Below, one piece after another: positions 45,843 through 54,233 of a stretch of 64,000 nt of DNA (positions are counted from its first letter, which is position 1; each line of letters starts with the position of its first letter). The notes beneath the pieces were generated by a model. It saw only the letters and a program-made list of their open reading frames with translations, did not search any database and had not been told where the DNA came from. Made by a program: the position numbers and the translations under genes. Source of the DNA: Flagellimonas algicola (GTDB lineage: Bacteria > Bacteroidota > Bacteroidia > Flavobacteriales > Flavobacteriaceae); the NCBI RefSeq assembly GCF_005937185.1, contig NZ_VCNI01000001.1, forward strand, positions 248,001 to 312,000, given 5' to 3'.

Positions 45843-47363
45843 CTAAATGTTATTAATTTGTTTATTTAACAAGGCCCTGTCAATTTTACCAGTGGTTGAC
45901 TTGGGCAACACATCCATTTTAATGTACCTGGTAGGTATCATATGTTTGGACAATACCTCCATCAGTTTTATTCTAAAATCCTTGACAGGTATTTCCGTTT
46001 CCGATTCGTATACCAAAACAATTTCCTCCTTCGCCTTATCGAAAAATACGCCGGCGTTGATGGTATCGAATACACTTAAAATATAATGTTCTATTTCCCC
46101 TAGATCGATTCTATATCCGGATAGCTTGATTTGAAAATCCTTTCTTCCGATATAGATATATTCTCCTTTTTCGTTTAAAAAGACAATATCGCCAGTCCTG
46201 TAGATTCTTTCAGGTACTGACTTATTTAACGGGTTTTGGACAAAAACCGTATTGGTTTTCTCAAAATTATTCCAATATCCCAAGGCCAGGGAGGATCCCC
46301 TTACACATAATTCCCCTTGCTCACCTACTTTGCAAAGCTCCTCCTTGTCATTCAATACAAGGATATCGGTATTCCTGCATGGTATGCCAATAGGTAAGGA
46401 CTCGTCTTCATTGAAGGAATCATCAACAATGTGATAAACACAGGTGCCTGTTATTTCGGTTGGGCCGTACATATTGCCATAAACAATCTTTCTTTCCAAG
46501 CTTTTTATCCAATAACTCAAGTGTTTGGGAGGCATTACCTCTCCACCAAACAACACCTTTTTTACAGTAGGGATCTTGTTTGTATCCAAGAGTTTAAGAT
46601 TGGCAATATTGACCAAGACCGCCGGCACCCAGAAAATGAAGTTGATTTCATGTTCGTTGATGTAATCCAACAAGGTGGCGGGGAAAATAAATTTATGTTC
46701 GGGAATGATGTAAAGTGTTGCACCCCTAAATATCATGAGATAAATATCCAAGGTGGACATATCAAAGATAAATGGAGTCTGATTCCCGATTTTTTCGTTT
46801 TCGGTTATGTCAAAAGTGTCGGCGACCCAGTTGATATAATCGATTATGGATAGATGTGATATAACCACACCTTTAGGGACACCGGTAGATCCCGAGGTAT
46901 GCAGAATATAGGCAGGATCGGTATCCACACATTTTTTGTAATTGTAACTTTCGTTTACCTTCTCATTGCCATCCAACTCATCCAGATTGATGATGTCTAC
47001 GTCCAGATCACATTTCTGAAGGTTGGCTAAGAACTTATTGTTTGTGATGATGCATGAGGGCTTTAATGCTTTTAAAATGGCCTCGATTCTCGGAGCTGGA
47101 TTTTTGGTGTCCAGTGGGGTATAGCAATTGCCACTGTACATGGTTCCCAAAAACGAAGCTATCGCATCATTGGTTTTCGGCAAATAGATGGCCACAGGGC
47201 TGTTTATAGCATCACTTTTTTTCGCTATATGGGTGGCAATAAGTTTTGCACGTTGGGTTAACTCCTTGAAAGTTAATTGAGAAGTACCATCTACAACCGC
47301 TAATTTGTTTGGGAATTGATCAACGGTACTTTCGAAGTATTCAATTAGGTTAATTTTTATCAT
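45843..47363 (-). CDS. Stand-alone adenylation enzyme, DltA/NRPS-A-domain-like (AMP-binding)
   Basis: The 506-residue ANL-family ligase activates a carboxylic acid with ATP and loads it on a carrier protein. Core motifs are complete: LHTSGSTGVPKG (154-165), MYGPTE (298-303), YRTGD, GRKDFQIKLSGYRIDLGEIEH in the hinge region (cited in part: GRKDFQIKLSGYR), and Lys493 in TTGKIDR. FDMSTLDIY (200-208) matches the FDLSVMDIY segment of DltA, whose Asp (here Asp201) holds the amino group, so an amino-acid substrate is likely. The D-alanine-selective Cys of DltA (FCGE) is Gly273 here (LFGGE), so D-Ala itself is not supported. A carrier-protein gene follows 41 bases downstream. Confidence 0.87.
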   Translation of the reverse strand: MIKINLIEYFESTVDQFPNKLAVVDGTSQLTFKELTQRAKLIATHIAKKSDAINSPVAIYLPKTNDAIASFLGTMYSGNCYTPLDTKNPAPRIEAILKALKPSCIITNNKFLANLQKCDLDVDIINLDELDGNEKVNESYNYKKCVDTDPAYILHTSGSTGVPKGVVISHLSIIDYINWVADTFDITENEKIGNQTPFIFDMSTLDIYLMIFRGATLYIIPEHKFIFPATLLDYINEHEINFIFWVPAVLVNIANLKLLDTNKIPTVKKVLFGGEVMPPKHLSYWIKSLERKIVYGNMYGPTEITGTCVYHIVDDSFNEDESLPIGIPCRNTDILVLNDKEELCKVGEQGELCVRGSSLALGYWNNFEKTNTVFVQNPLNKSVPERIYRTGDIVFLNEKGEYIYIGRKDFQIKLSGYRIDLGEIEHYILSVFDTINAGVFFDKAKEEIVLVYESETEIPVKDFRIKLMEVLSKHMIPTRYIKMDVLPKSTTGKIDRALLNKQINNI

Positions 47364-47549
47364 AATGGTACGCTAAACACATAAAAAGGTTGAAATCTGT
47401 GGCGACAAGAAAACCATTCCATAGCTGAACACAATTGTTGAAAGGATGGGCTTTGCACTTGTTGCCAAACTTAGTTGAATTCCGATTGCTTACTTTTCTA
47501 CTGATTAACAAATTTGGGGGTGACAAAATGTATCTGGAAACTTGACTAT

Positions 47550-47576
47550 TCAAAGACACCGGAACGGTGCCTTTGA
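47550..47576 (-). other. Imperfect hairpin downstream of the NTF2-like gene
   Basis: TCAAAGACACCG and CGGTGCCTTTGA pair with a single A-C mismatch around a 3-base loop, 32 bases after the NTF2-like stop on the minus strand. No U-rich tail follows, so terminator function is uncertain. Confidence 0.4.
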
Positions 47577-47607
47577 ACAGCTAGTTAAAACAGTCAGTAA
47601 CCGAATT

Positions 47608-48087
47608 TTAGAACTTCAAGTACCTTTCTGGAATTGGGAATTCTGGAGTGGCTCTTTGCCAGTACATACTTAGAATCCACCATCTTTCCTGATAGTAAGC
47701 CAATTGAATGCTGTGTACGTTTCTCACGTAAGATTTACCAGCAGCCATGTCCTCTTTACTGTGGAAAGACTCGCAAGTACTCACTACGTGTGCGATGTTA
47801 CCGTAAGTTTCTTCTACCCGTCCAATTTCTGTTTCATAGAAACCGGTCTTTCTAGTAGTTTCCATCCACTTCCCAATTCTTTCAATATATTCATTACAAG
47901 ACAAGAACTGAGGCCTCATATTACCATTTGAATCGTTTTCATAACTGATCAATTTGCCCTCAGGATGGAATAGAAACCTGTAGAAATCCCAATCTCTGGG
48001 CTCTCCTGGCTCCCCGCCTATACATGCATAGGAGGTTTTTATGATGTCATCCATCGTCTGTACACTTTTCAGATATTCTTCTTTCAT
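47608..48087 (-). CDS. NTF2-like / SnoaL-like protein of unknown function
   Basis: This 159-residue soluble protein has the pattern of the NTF2-like fold: an N-terminal helix with RDWDFYRFLFHPEGKL, a central helix (CNEYIERIGKWMETT) and long C-terminal strands (VHSIQLAYYQERWWILSMYW). The family includes isomerases, dehydratases and non-enzymatic binders. It precedes the DltA-like gene on the same strand by 244 bases, so involvement in the same acyl chemistry is possible but only positional. Confidence 0.6.
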   Translation of the reverse strand: MKEEYLKSVQTMDDIIKTSYACIGGEPGEPRDWDFYRFLFHPEGKLISYENDSNGNMRPQFLSCNEYIERIGKWMETTRKTGFYETEIGRVEETYGNIAHVVSTCESFHSKEDMAAGKSYVRNVHSIQLAYYQERWWILSMYWQRATPEFPIPERYLKF

Positions 48088-48670
48088 AATAGAAATGTTG
48101 TTTTGGGTTATATAATATTTATTTTAAAAATTAAACAGCTAGAACGATTTGTCTACTATTATTATTGTTATTTCGTTGTTCTTACAAACCAGTCGTGTTT
48201 TTGTAAACCTTGATGGGTCTGCTTGTAGGAATTTATTCAAAGGATCCATATAGCTGAGTTTCATTCTTTGCTTTCGAAATCACTTTTCGATAATCTCTGA
48301 ATTGGTTCCCAAACCATTACAAAAAAAATACATCTTCCTGACAACCTATTTTTTTTCAGTTGAAATCCTTAAAAGTATCGACCATCCTCCTAAAATGGCA
48401 AAAGCCCAAATTGTTTTTGAAATCCAACTGGAATGATGTGCATATTTCGGAGTTGAAAGGAAGCCCTTCATATTTGGGTTTTCAATCGGAATAACCTTTG
48501 TTTCATTGGATTACATTTGATAGATAATCGCATATGATAAATGGGGTTTCTTTTAAATAGAATCAACCTCCAACTGACTGTTAACAAAACAAACAACCCA
48601 TGAAAATCCCATTCAAACATGTCAAGCGGCTGATCTTAATCGGGATCAATGAAACCTTTGATGCCTTAAT
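48088..48670. other. 583-base noncoding region between NTF2-like and NeuD-like genes
   Basis: No convincing gene is seen. The region is AT-rich and contains short inverted repeats: TTACAAA/TTTGTAA near 48182-48207 and TCGAAA/TTTCGA near 48273-48290. A plus-strand TACATTTG at 48512-48519 has no gene to serve. It probably holds the promoter and leader of the NTF2-DltA-like operon, but no minus-strand TAnnTTTG was found. Confidence 0.45.
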
Positions 48671-49336
48671 CTAGCCCACCTTTGGTATGGCCATCACTTT
48701 TTCCTTAAAACGATAGAAAACCGTGGTGTCATCCTTTACATTTTTGTCCACGATCATTCCCGCTTGAATCACATTGTTGTTGCCCACTTCAATGCCTGGA
48801 ATTACCAAAGAGCGTAGTCCAAATTGGTTGTTATTGCCCACTTTTACAGATCCAGCTACACCGGCGACCGAAAAGAAGTTATTGTCTCCCACCACACAAT
48901 CATGACTAATAAAACAGTAGGAGGTAAGAAGATTGTAACTTCCTATGGTGGCATATTTTTCAAGGATACAAAATGGAAAGACGATGTTTCCCTCACCAAT
49001 ACTCAATTCCTTTGCCATTACCACACTATGGTGGATAAAGCTTCCAATCTTTGCGTTTTTGGCCTTCAAAGCCTTGATCATCTCTTGCCTAAAAGGAATA
49101 CTCATTACGGCAATCAATACTTCTTCATCTTCTTTGGGCTCATAGGCATCTATATCGCACAGGACTGGAGCTGAAAAGTTGTATTTTTCGTAATGGTCTT
49201 TTACGTGCTCCGCATAATCTATATAACCTAGAATATTGATTTTTTCTTCTTCAGGTACTTTTGTATTGTGGTCTTCTATATAGAATGTAACCTCAGAGGC
49301 GCAACCCCCAGTTCCTAAAATGATAATGTTTCTCAT
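48671..49336 (-). CDS. NeuD/PglD-like sugar acetyl(acyl)transferase
   Basis: The 221-residue protein has an N-terminal Rossmann-like part (IIILGTGGCASEV) and a C-terminal left-handed beta-helix with hexapeptide repeats (about 100-205). The catalytic His is expected in ISHDCVVGDNNF. Family members N-acetylate UDP-4-amino-sugars (PglD) or O-acetylate sialic acid (NeuD). The nearby PglC-like initiating transferase fits a PglD-type role on the first sugar. The enzymes that would make such a 4-amino sugar are not in the window. Confidence 0.85.
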   Translation of the reverse strand: MRNIIILGTGGCASEVTFYIEDHNTKVPEEEKINILGYIDYAEHVKDHYEKYNFSAPVLCDIDAYEPKEDEEVLIAVMSIPFRQEMIKALKAKNAKIGSFIHHSVVMAKELSIGEGNIVFPFCILEKYATIGSYNLLTSYCFISHDCVVGDNNFFSVAGVAGSVKVGNNNQFGLRSLVIPGIEVGNNNVIQAGMIVDKNVKDDTTVFYRFKEKVMAIPKVG

Positions 49337-49577
49337 TGTATCTGTATTAGTATGGTCGGACTTGACCTTTTCTATTTTTTTGATTTAAGCGGGGGTGTTT
49401 TATTGCTCATAGCGAAATTATGTATTTTCTATGAATCAAATTTGCCCTATTTGTTTAATTTAATGTATTGCTATAGTCATCTAAAAGATTCACTTCGGCA
49501 CCGTTTGTTCTTGTTTTGATGATTTACTCGCGTGTTCTGTCTTCAGAATAATAAGGCATGGAACTTTTACAACTTCA

Positions 49578-50621
49578 TTATTTGTGTACTACGCTCGCCC
49601 TATATTGCGGGAAAAATCTCAGATCCAAATTATCACAATACATAAGGCCGTTTTTTTGTTTTACCAGCTCCTGATAGATTTCCTTGTTAACTGTATACTT
49701 CCAAACTCTAAAAGGAAAGGTATCCTTTGAGAACCCAGATTTGAAATAGAACAAAGAATCTTCTTTGCTACCAACCCCGCCACCAAGATTGAAATAAAGA
49801 TAATTCTCCCGTGTCCCACGGATTCTCATTTCATCTATCAATAATTTTACGGGGTTTAAATGAAGATATTTCTCACTGGTACCTGAAAGATGATATTGGA
49901 TATAAGCATCTTTTTTGGTGAAAAGAGCCCCCCCTGCAATCTTACCAGTTTCGTTTTCGATTGCAAGTATCAAATCCGTATCAAAATTAGGACTGTTTAA
50001 CAAATCGAGAAAATACTTTTTGTCAAATAGATATTCCTTATTTGCATTGACCCGCACCATGTTTTCATGGTATAAAGAGATAAAAGTATCTAAGTCAGAA
50101 TCCGTTTCGGAATGCCTTATGGTATAAATGGATCTCGATTTGTTGATGTAGGTTCTTAATCTTTTAAAATAATTTCCCCACTGTTCTTCCAAGGTTTTGG
50201 TGAGATCAATGTAAACCACCCTGCCCAAGGTTTCAGTTTGTCCCAAATGGAACAAACATTGTTCTTGATTGGGAATAAAGGAGTTCAGTCTAGAAAAAAT
50301 GGAAACAATATTTTGTTGTTCGAACAAATCCTGAATCTCTTTTCTAAAATCACTGAAATCACATTCCGAAGTTACATTTTTGGTAATGGGTCCAGGATAT
50401 CCGTATACGGAGGTCGCATCCTTGTATTGGGAATATTCGATATCTCGAAAGAGCAAAGGTAAAAGAATGGTCCTGTTCGTATCATGATAATGAATCAAAA
50501 CAGGTTCCTCACCGTTTACTTTGGACGCATAATGATAGTCATAGGTGTGATAAAAATCAGCGGAATCACATCCTTTTACAAGAGCATCCCATTTTTTCTT
50601 CTCCTTTACGATTTCAATCAT
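49578..50621 (-). CDS. FemAB/FemX-like GNAT acyltransferase
   Basis: The protein is 347 residues with a two-domain FemAB-like layout: FYHTYDYHYAS near the N-terminus, IYIDLTKTLEEQW-like segment (about 132-144), and a C-terminal domain with GGALFTKKDAYIQYHLSGT (about 232-250) and YFNLGGGVGSKEDSLFYFK (about 277-295), matching the GNAT fold of lipid II glycyltransferase-like proteins. In polysaccharide loci these proteins are thought to aminoacylate or acylate amino sugars. It is a fourth acyltransferase of this broad class but not a close paralogue of the 40356-43975 trio. Confidence 0.8.
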   Translation of the reverse strand: MIEIVKEKKKWDALVKGCDSADFYHTYDYHYASKVNGEEPVLIHYHDTNRTILLPLLFRDIEYSQYKDATSVYGYPGPITKNVTSECDFSDFRKEIQDLFEQQNIVSIFSRLNSFIPNQEQCLFHLGQTETLGRVVYIDLTKTLEEQWGNYFKRLRTYINKSRSIYTIRHSETDSDLDTFISLYHENMVRVNANKEYLFDKKYFLDLLNSPNFDTDLILAIENETGKIAGGALFTKKDAYIQYHLSGTSEKYLHLNPVKLLIDEMRIRGTRENYLYFNLGGGVGSKEDSLFYFKSGFSKDTFPFRVWKYTVNKEIYQELVKQKNGLMYCDNLDLRFFPQYRASVVHK

Positions 50622-50791
50622 CCTAAGAATTTGGTCTTTCGATTGGTATTAAGTTCGGTCCCTAATAAAGGTATTGGTTTGAAATTCCATACAACCTTTG
50701 ACAACAAAATTCATTAATCCATATTCCCATTTTTTCAGCCGATCTTTTGAAGTCAAAGCCTAATTTCATGCGTTCAAATAGGGTATAGCAA

Positions 50792-51403
50792 TTAGCTGGC
50801 GTTTCCACCCCAAGCGGCCCAAGCGTCTTCCTGTTTTTCGGTATAGACATCGCTGGATTGGAATACCTTTTGAACGGTTTTAAGTAAAATTTTTACATCG
50901 GTACCAAAACTAAGGTTGTCCACATACCACACATCATGCTCAAACTTTTCTTCCCAAGACAACATGTTTCGGCCATTTACCTGAGCCCAACCTGTTATTC
51001 CTGGTTTTACCTGGTGTCTTCGCGCCTGTTCTTTATTATATAGGGGAAGATAAATGGTCAATAGCGGCCTTGGCCCAACTATGGACATGTCTCCCTTCAA
51101 TACGTTTACCAGTTGCATCAATTCATCCAAAGAATGGTTTCGGACAAACGCACCAACTTTCGTAACACGATCAGCCTGATCTTCCAATTCGCTGTCCTTG
51201 TCCTTTGGATCCCTTAGCGTCTTGAACTTTATAATAGTAAATATTTTCTCGTCCTTACCTGGTCTCTGTTGAAAGAAAAAAGGCTTGCCTTTATTGGCAA
51301 ACATCAATAGAACGATCAAGGTAATAATGACCGGTGAAAATACAATCAACGCTATAAGTGATATTGAAAAGTCTAGTACTCTTTTAAAAAACTTTCTGTA
51401 CAT
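50792..51403 (-). CDS. Initiating phosphoglycosyl transferase (PglC/WcaJ-type sugar transferase)
   Basis: The 203-residue protein is a small monotopic phosphoglycosyl transferase. It has one N-terminal re-entrant membrane helix (SLIALIVFSPVIITLIVLL), GKPFFFQQRPG, the catalytic Asp-Glu in SLDELMQL, and MSIVGPRPL and KPGITGWAQVNGRN. It moves a sugar 1-phosphate from a UDP-sugar to undecaprenyl phosphate and so starts repeat-unit assembly on the cytoplasmic face. Its short length is PglC-like rather than the long WbaP/WcaJ form. Confidence 0.94.
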   Translation of the reverse strand: MYRKFFKRVLDFSISLIALIVFSPVIITLIVLLMFANKGKPFFFQQRPGKDEKIFTIIKFKTLRDPKDKDSELEDQADRVTKVGAFVRNHSLDELMQLVNVLKGDMSIVGPRPLLTIYLPLYNKEQARRHQVKPGITGWAQVNGRNMLSWEEKFEHDVWYVDNLSFGTDVKILLKTVQKVFQSSDVYTEKQEDAWAAWGGNAS

Positions 51404-51707
51404 AATGAATGCATCTTTTTAGTAATATCTCTTTATAATACTTCCAAGATTTTGGATTTTTGGAATTAAAAGTCTTAAAAATTGGTTTTTTCAGGCACAA
51501 AGAAATAGGAAAAAAATTGTTCCTGTACCAACCAAACCAAATATTAGCCAAAATGCTAAATCCTTTGGATGAACGAAAGCTAAAACCAAAAAATGACATT
51601 TTTTTGCTACCGCTCATGGAATTTCTCCACATTCCCTATTTATTTAACGATTGAAGCCTATTTCCGGTTCAAATCTGATAGAAAATTCAATTCCAACCAC
51701 TTGAAAA
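51404..51707. other. 304-base spacer before the sugar-transferase gene
   Basis: Short open frames exist on both strands but have no recognisable content or ribosome-binding context. No promoter element of the TAnnTTTG type was found on the minus strand. Nothing else is seen. Confidence 0.45.
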
Positions 51708-52493
51708 CTAAAGCCAAATACCTTCTGGAATAGGTTTCTCTTCAACTACCTCAATGAGCAATTGATTGGGGCCTCTAACAAAGAAGCTCTTTAGTCCCTG
51801 TATCTGATCTGTCTCAATTCCCCTCACTATTTCAACTTTGGAAGACACCATTTGTTCAAATACGGGATCGATGTTTTCAAAAGAAAATGCAAGGTGGTCA
51901 AGAGAGGTTCCATCTGTAAGCCTGAATTCTGATGGAAACCACGTTCTTTCCTCCACAGGCTTACCGTTTACGGTAATGTTGATATTGCCCACATATAGTC
52001 TATTCCATTTAAACAAACCGGTTGCCCAGGTCTGTGCACTTTCATACTCCGGAGCCAGGCCCAAATGGGATTCAAACCAATACATGGTTTCGTCAACATC
52101 GGTGGCCAATAGATGAATATGTTCAAACGTATGGTTTTTATTGCCTGTAAACACCTCCACGATCTCCTTGTCAGGACCAAAAAAGTACATCCAATGGCTA
52201 TCGTTCAATGGATTTATGGGGGTATGTACTTCTATACCCTCCTTGACCCGCCAATCAAACTCAGAAGGTCCGTCTACTCCAGACCATCCAATGTGCCATA
52301 AACTGGTCCCATCATGTGTTTCAGGGGCTACTTTGACCTCATCCAGCAATAGAAATGACTTTTCGGTAAACAAGGCATCCGATTTTCCTCTGTATATGAT
52401 TCTTTTGGCACCAAAATATTTCTCGTAGAATGCTAAACTCTTATTTATATCCGAGACGTTTAGATGGATATGATGAAAATTTGCCTTATTCAT
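51708..52493 (-). CDS. Two-domain VOC (glyoxalase/dioxygenase-fold) protein
   Basis: The 261-residue protein has two vicinal-oxygen-chelate modules: FHHIHLNVSDINKSLAFYEKYF (cited in part: HIHLNVSDINKSLAFYEK) at about 5-26 and EHIHLLATDVDETMYWFESH at about 123-142. The metal-site His and Glu candidates are His9, Glu112 or Glu114, His125, His197 and Glu250. Such proteins are dioxygenases, isomerases, lyases or resistance proteins. A metabolic VOC enzyme inside a polysaccharide locus is unusual, and its substrate is unknown. Confidence 0.78.
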   Translation of the reverse strand: MNKANFHHIHLNVSDINKSLAFYEKYFGAKRIIYRGKSDALFTEKSFLLLDEVKVAPETHDGTSLWHIGWSGVDGPSEFDWRVKEGIEVHTPINPLNDSHWMYFFGPDKEIVEVFTGNKNHTFEHIHLLATDVDETMYWFESHLGLAPEYESAQTWATGLFKWNRLYVGNINITVNGKPVEERTWFPSEFRLTDGTSLDHLAFSFENIDPVFEQMVSSKVEIVRGIETDQIQGLKSFFVRGPNQLLIEVVEEKPIPEGIWL

Positions 52494-52575
52494 GCTGAGT
52501 TCTTTTAGTATTGGTTGGAAAAAGCCGTTCTCTGCTTACGGATGTCCATGAACATAGAAGTGGAACTTTTTAAGC

Positions 52576-53793
52576 TCATTTGGAATGCTGGCTCTGGATG
52601 TTTTCCGAAACAGAATTGACTACTTCGGCAAATTCTTTGCACAAAATAGATTTATCATACTTGGTTTCGGCCAGATTTCGGGCATTCAATCCCATTTTTT
52701 TGCAAACCTCTGGATTATCCTTTAAAAAAGTGATCTGGTTGGCTAAATCCTCTGGATTTTTTGGATCCACAAAAACCCCGCACTCATATTTTTCGACCAT
52801 GTCCTTGGTCCAACCGGGTGAGTTGACAATTATGGGCTTTCCGGCAGATAAAGAATCAAAAAGTTTGTTTGGGGAATTGGTGGCCAAGATTGGAATATCA
52901 GCAAAGGTTACCATGGAAACATCGCATAAATTCACAATTTCTGATAGTTCCTTTAAGCCAAAACCACCTAGAAAATGTGCATTCTGTATTCCCAGTTGAT
53001 CACATTTCGCCTTGAGTATGGGTTCTGTGGCCCCGCCTCCCATGAAAAGAAATTCTATTTCTGGATTGTCTTTTAAATTTTTAATTCCCTCAATTATAAA
53101 ATCCATTCCATTGGCCAATCCCATAGATCCGAAATACACAGTTTTGAACGAATTGGGATTTAATCCCAATTCCATGCAAAATGCATTGTTCTTTTCCCGA
53201 TTCCAATAGACATCTATCTTGGACATGTTGGGAATCATGGATACTTTTTCTGGAGAAATCCCTCTTTTTATCACACCATCTTCCATTCCAGGGGAAAGGG
53301 CAACAACATGTTCTGCATTTACATAAATGGTCTTTTCGAACCACAATGCCAACTTGATCAGAAGTTTGTTGTTCAATCCGCCCATTTGAATTGGTACTTC
53401 GGGCCATAGATCCCTAACCTCAAAAAGGAATGGGGTTTTTTTGAATTTTTTGACCACCAGCGCTGGAAAACCTATGGTTAGGGGAGTGGAGGTGGCAATG
53501 ACCAAATCCACATTTTTTTCCTTAAGGGCCATTCTGGCCGATTTGAGCATAAAGCTGACAAAGGAGAGCAATCTTTTAAAAATACTCATGTACTGACTGT
53601 AGGGTACCTTTAAATAGATGACATCTATCCCATCAATGTTGATCCTTTTGATTTTTGAATCTATTTTACTGGAGGTGGCCAACATAGTAACTTGATGCCC
53701 CTCTTCTATAAGCTTGCGACTTATCCAATACGATCGGGTGCCTCCTGGTTCTTTTGGTGTTGCGAAGTATTGGTGTATGTAAAGTATTTTCAT
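52576..53793 (-). CDS. Glycosyltransferase family 4 (WbuB-like)
   Basis: This 405-residue GT-B enzyme starts MKILYIHQYFATPKEPGGTR, a typical WbuB/GT4 opening, has FLFEVRDLWPEVPIQMG in the middle and a C-terminal donor-binding domain with TNSPNKLFDSLSAGKPII. It adds a sugar from a nucleotide donor to the lipid-linked repeat unit. It is the most upstream minus-strand gene of this segment and is divergent from the Wzy-like gene. Confidence 0.92.
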   Translation of the reverse strand: MKILYIHQYFATPKEPGGTRSYWISRKLIEEGHQVTMLATSSKIDSKIKRINIDGIDVIYLKVPYSQYMSIFKRLLSFVSFMLKSARMALKEKNVDLVIATSTPLTIGFPALVVKKFKKTPFLFEVRDLWPEVPIQMGGLNNKLLIKLALWFEKTIYVNAEHVVALSPGMEDGVIKRGISPEKVSMIPNMSKIDVYWNREKNNAFCMELGLNPNSFKTVYFGSMGLANGMDFIIEGIKNLKDNPEIEFLFMGGGATEPILKAKCDQLGIQNAHFLGGFGLKELSEIVNLCDVSMVTFADIPILATNSPNKLFDSLSAGKPIIVNSPGWTKDMVEKYECGVFVDPKNPEDLANQITFLKDNPEVCKKMGLNARNLAETKYDKSILCKEFAEVVNSVSENIQSQHSK

Positions 53794-54233
53794 TAATCGT
53801 TACGTTATTCAATAATCGTATTGCTCTTTTTTGAGCGTTTGGAATTTCTTTGGTTTTAAAATAAAGACAAAATCTTTAACCTTAACGCTGGCATGTATTA
53901 CATATTACTTGTCTCATGCCTAATTGCCATAAAATATGAAGGCAAGCAAGATATTAATTGGTTGCTGGCCGGCAAATATCTGTAAGACTTGGAAGAAAGC
54001 GCAAAAATAGGATTTTCAGGATAATCTGTGCGGCCAATTACCTAGATTCAAAATTTAATTCGCACAAAGAACTATCTTAAAAATTTCCTTGATTTTTTAT
54101 TTGTTGGATGAATTCCGCTGTGGTATTTGGAACATTGGATTCAATTATTCGATAAAACTAGTATTTTGACTAGTAAGTTGGTGCTTCCACTCTTTTTTTA
54201 ATTTAATTTGCCCTCAGATTTCAAAGTGTCTAA
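53794..54233. other. 440-base divergent intergenic region
   Basis: This AT-rich region between the minus-strand GT4 gene and the plus-strand polymerase gene should carry promoters for both. No exact TAnnTTTG element was found; near-misses one base short occur (TATTTTG near 54162). Two copies of ACTAGT flank TATTTTG at about 54157-54174, forming a small inverted repeat that could be an operator. No gene is evident. Confidence 0.5.

Noticed and set aside
48600..48674. A 24-codon plus-strand frame beginning MKIPFKHVK
   Set aside because: It is very short, overlaps the end of the NeuD-like gene on the other strand and has no supporting promoter close by.
50662..50850. A 62-codon minus-strand open frame overlapping the end of the PglC-like gene
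   Set aside because: It overlaps the coding sequence in another frame, resembles nothing known and has no ribosome-binding site.
51384..51654. Open frames of 64 and 82 codons on both strands in the spacer before the sugar-transferase gene
   Set aside because: They overlap each other, one starts inside the next gene, and neither shows domain or signal features.
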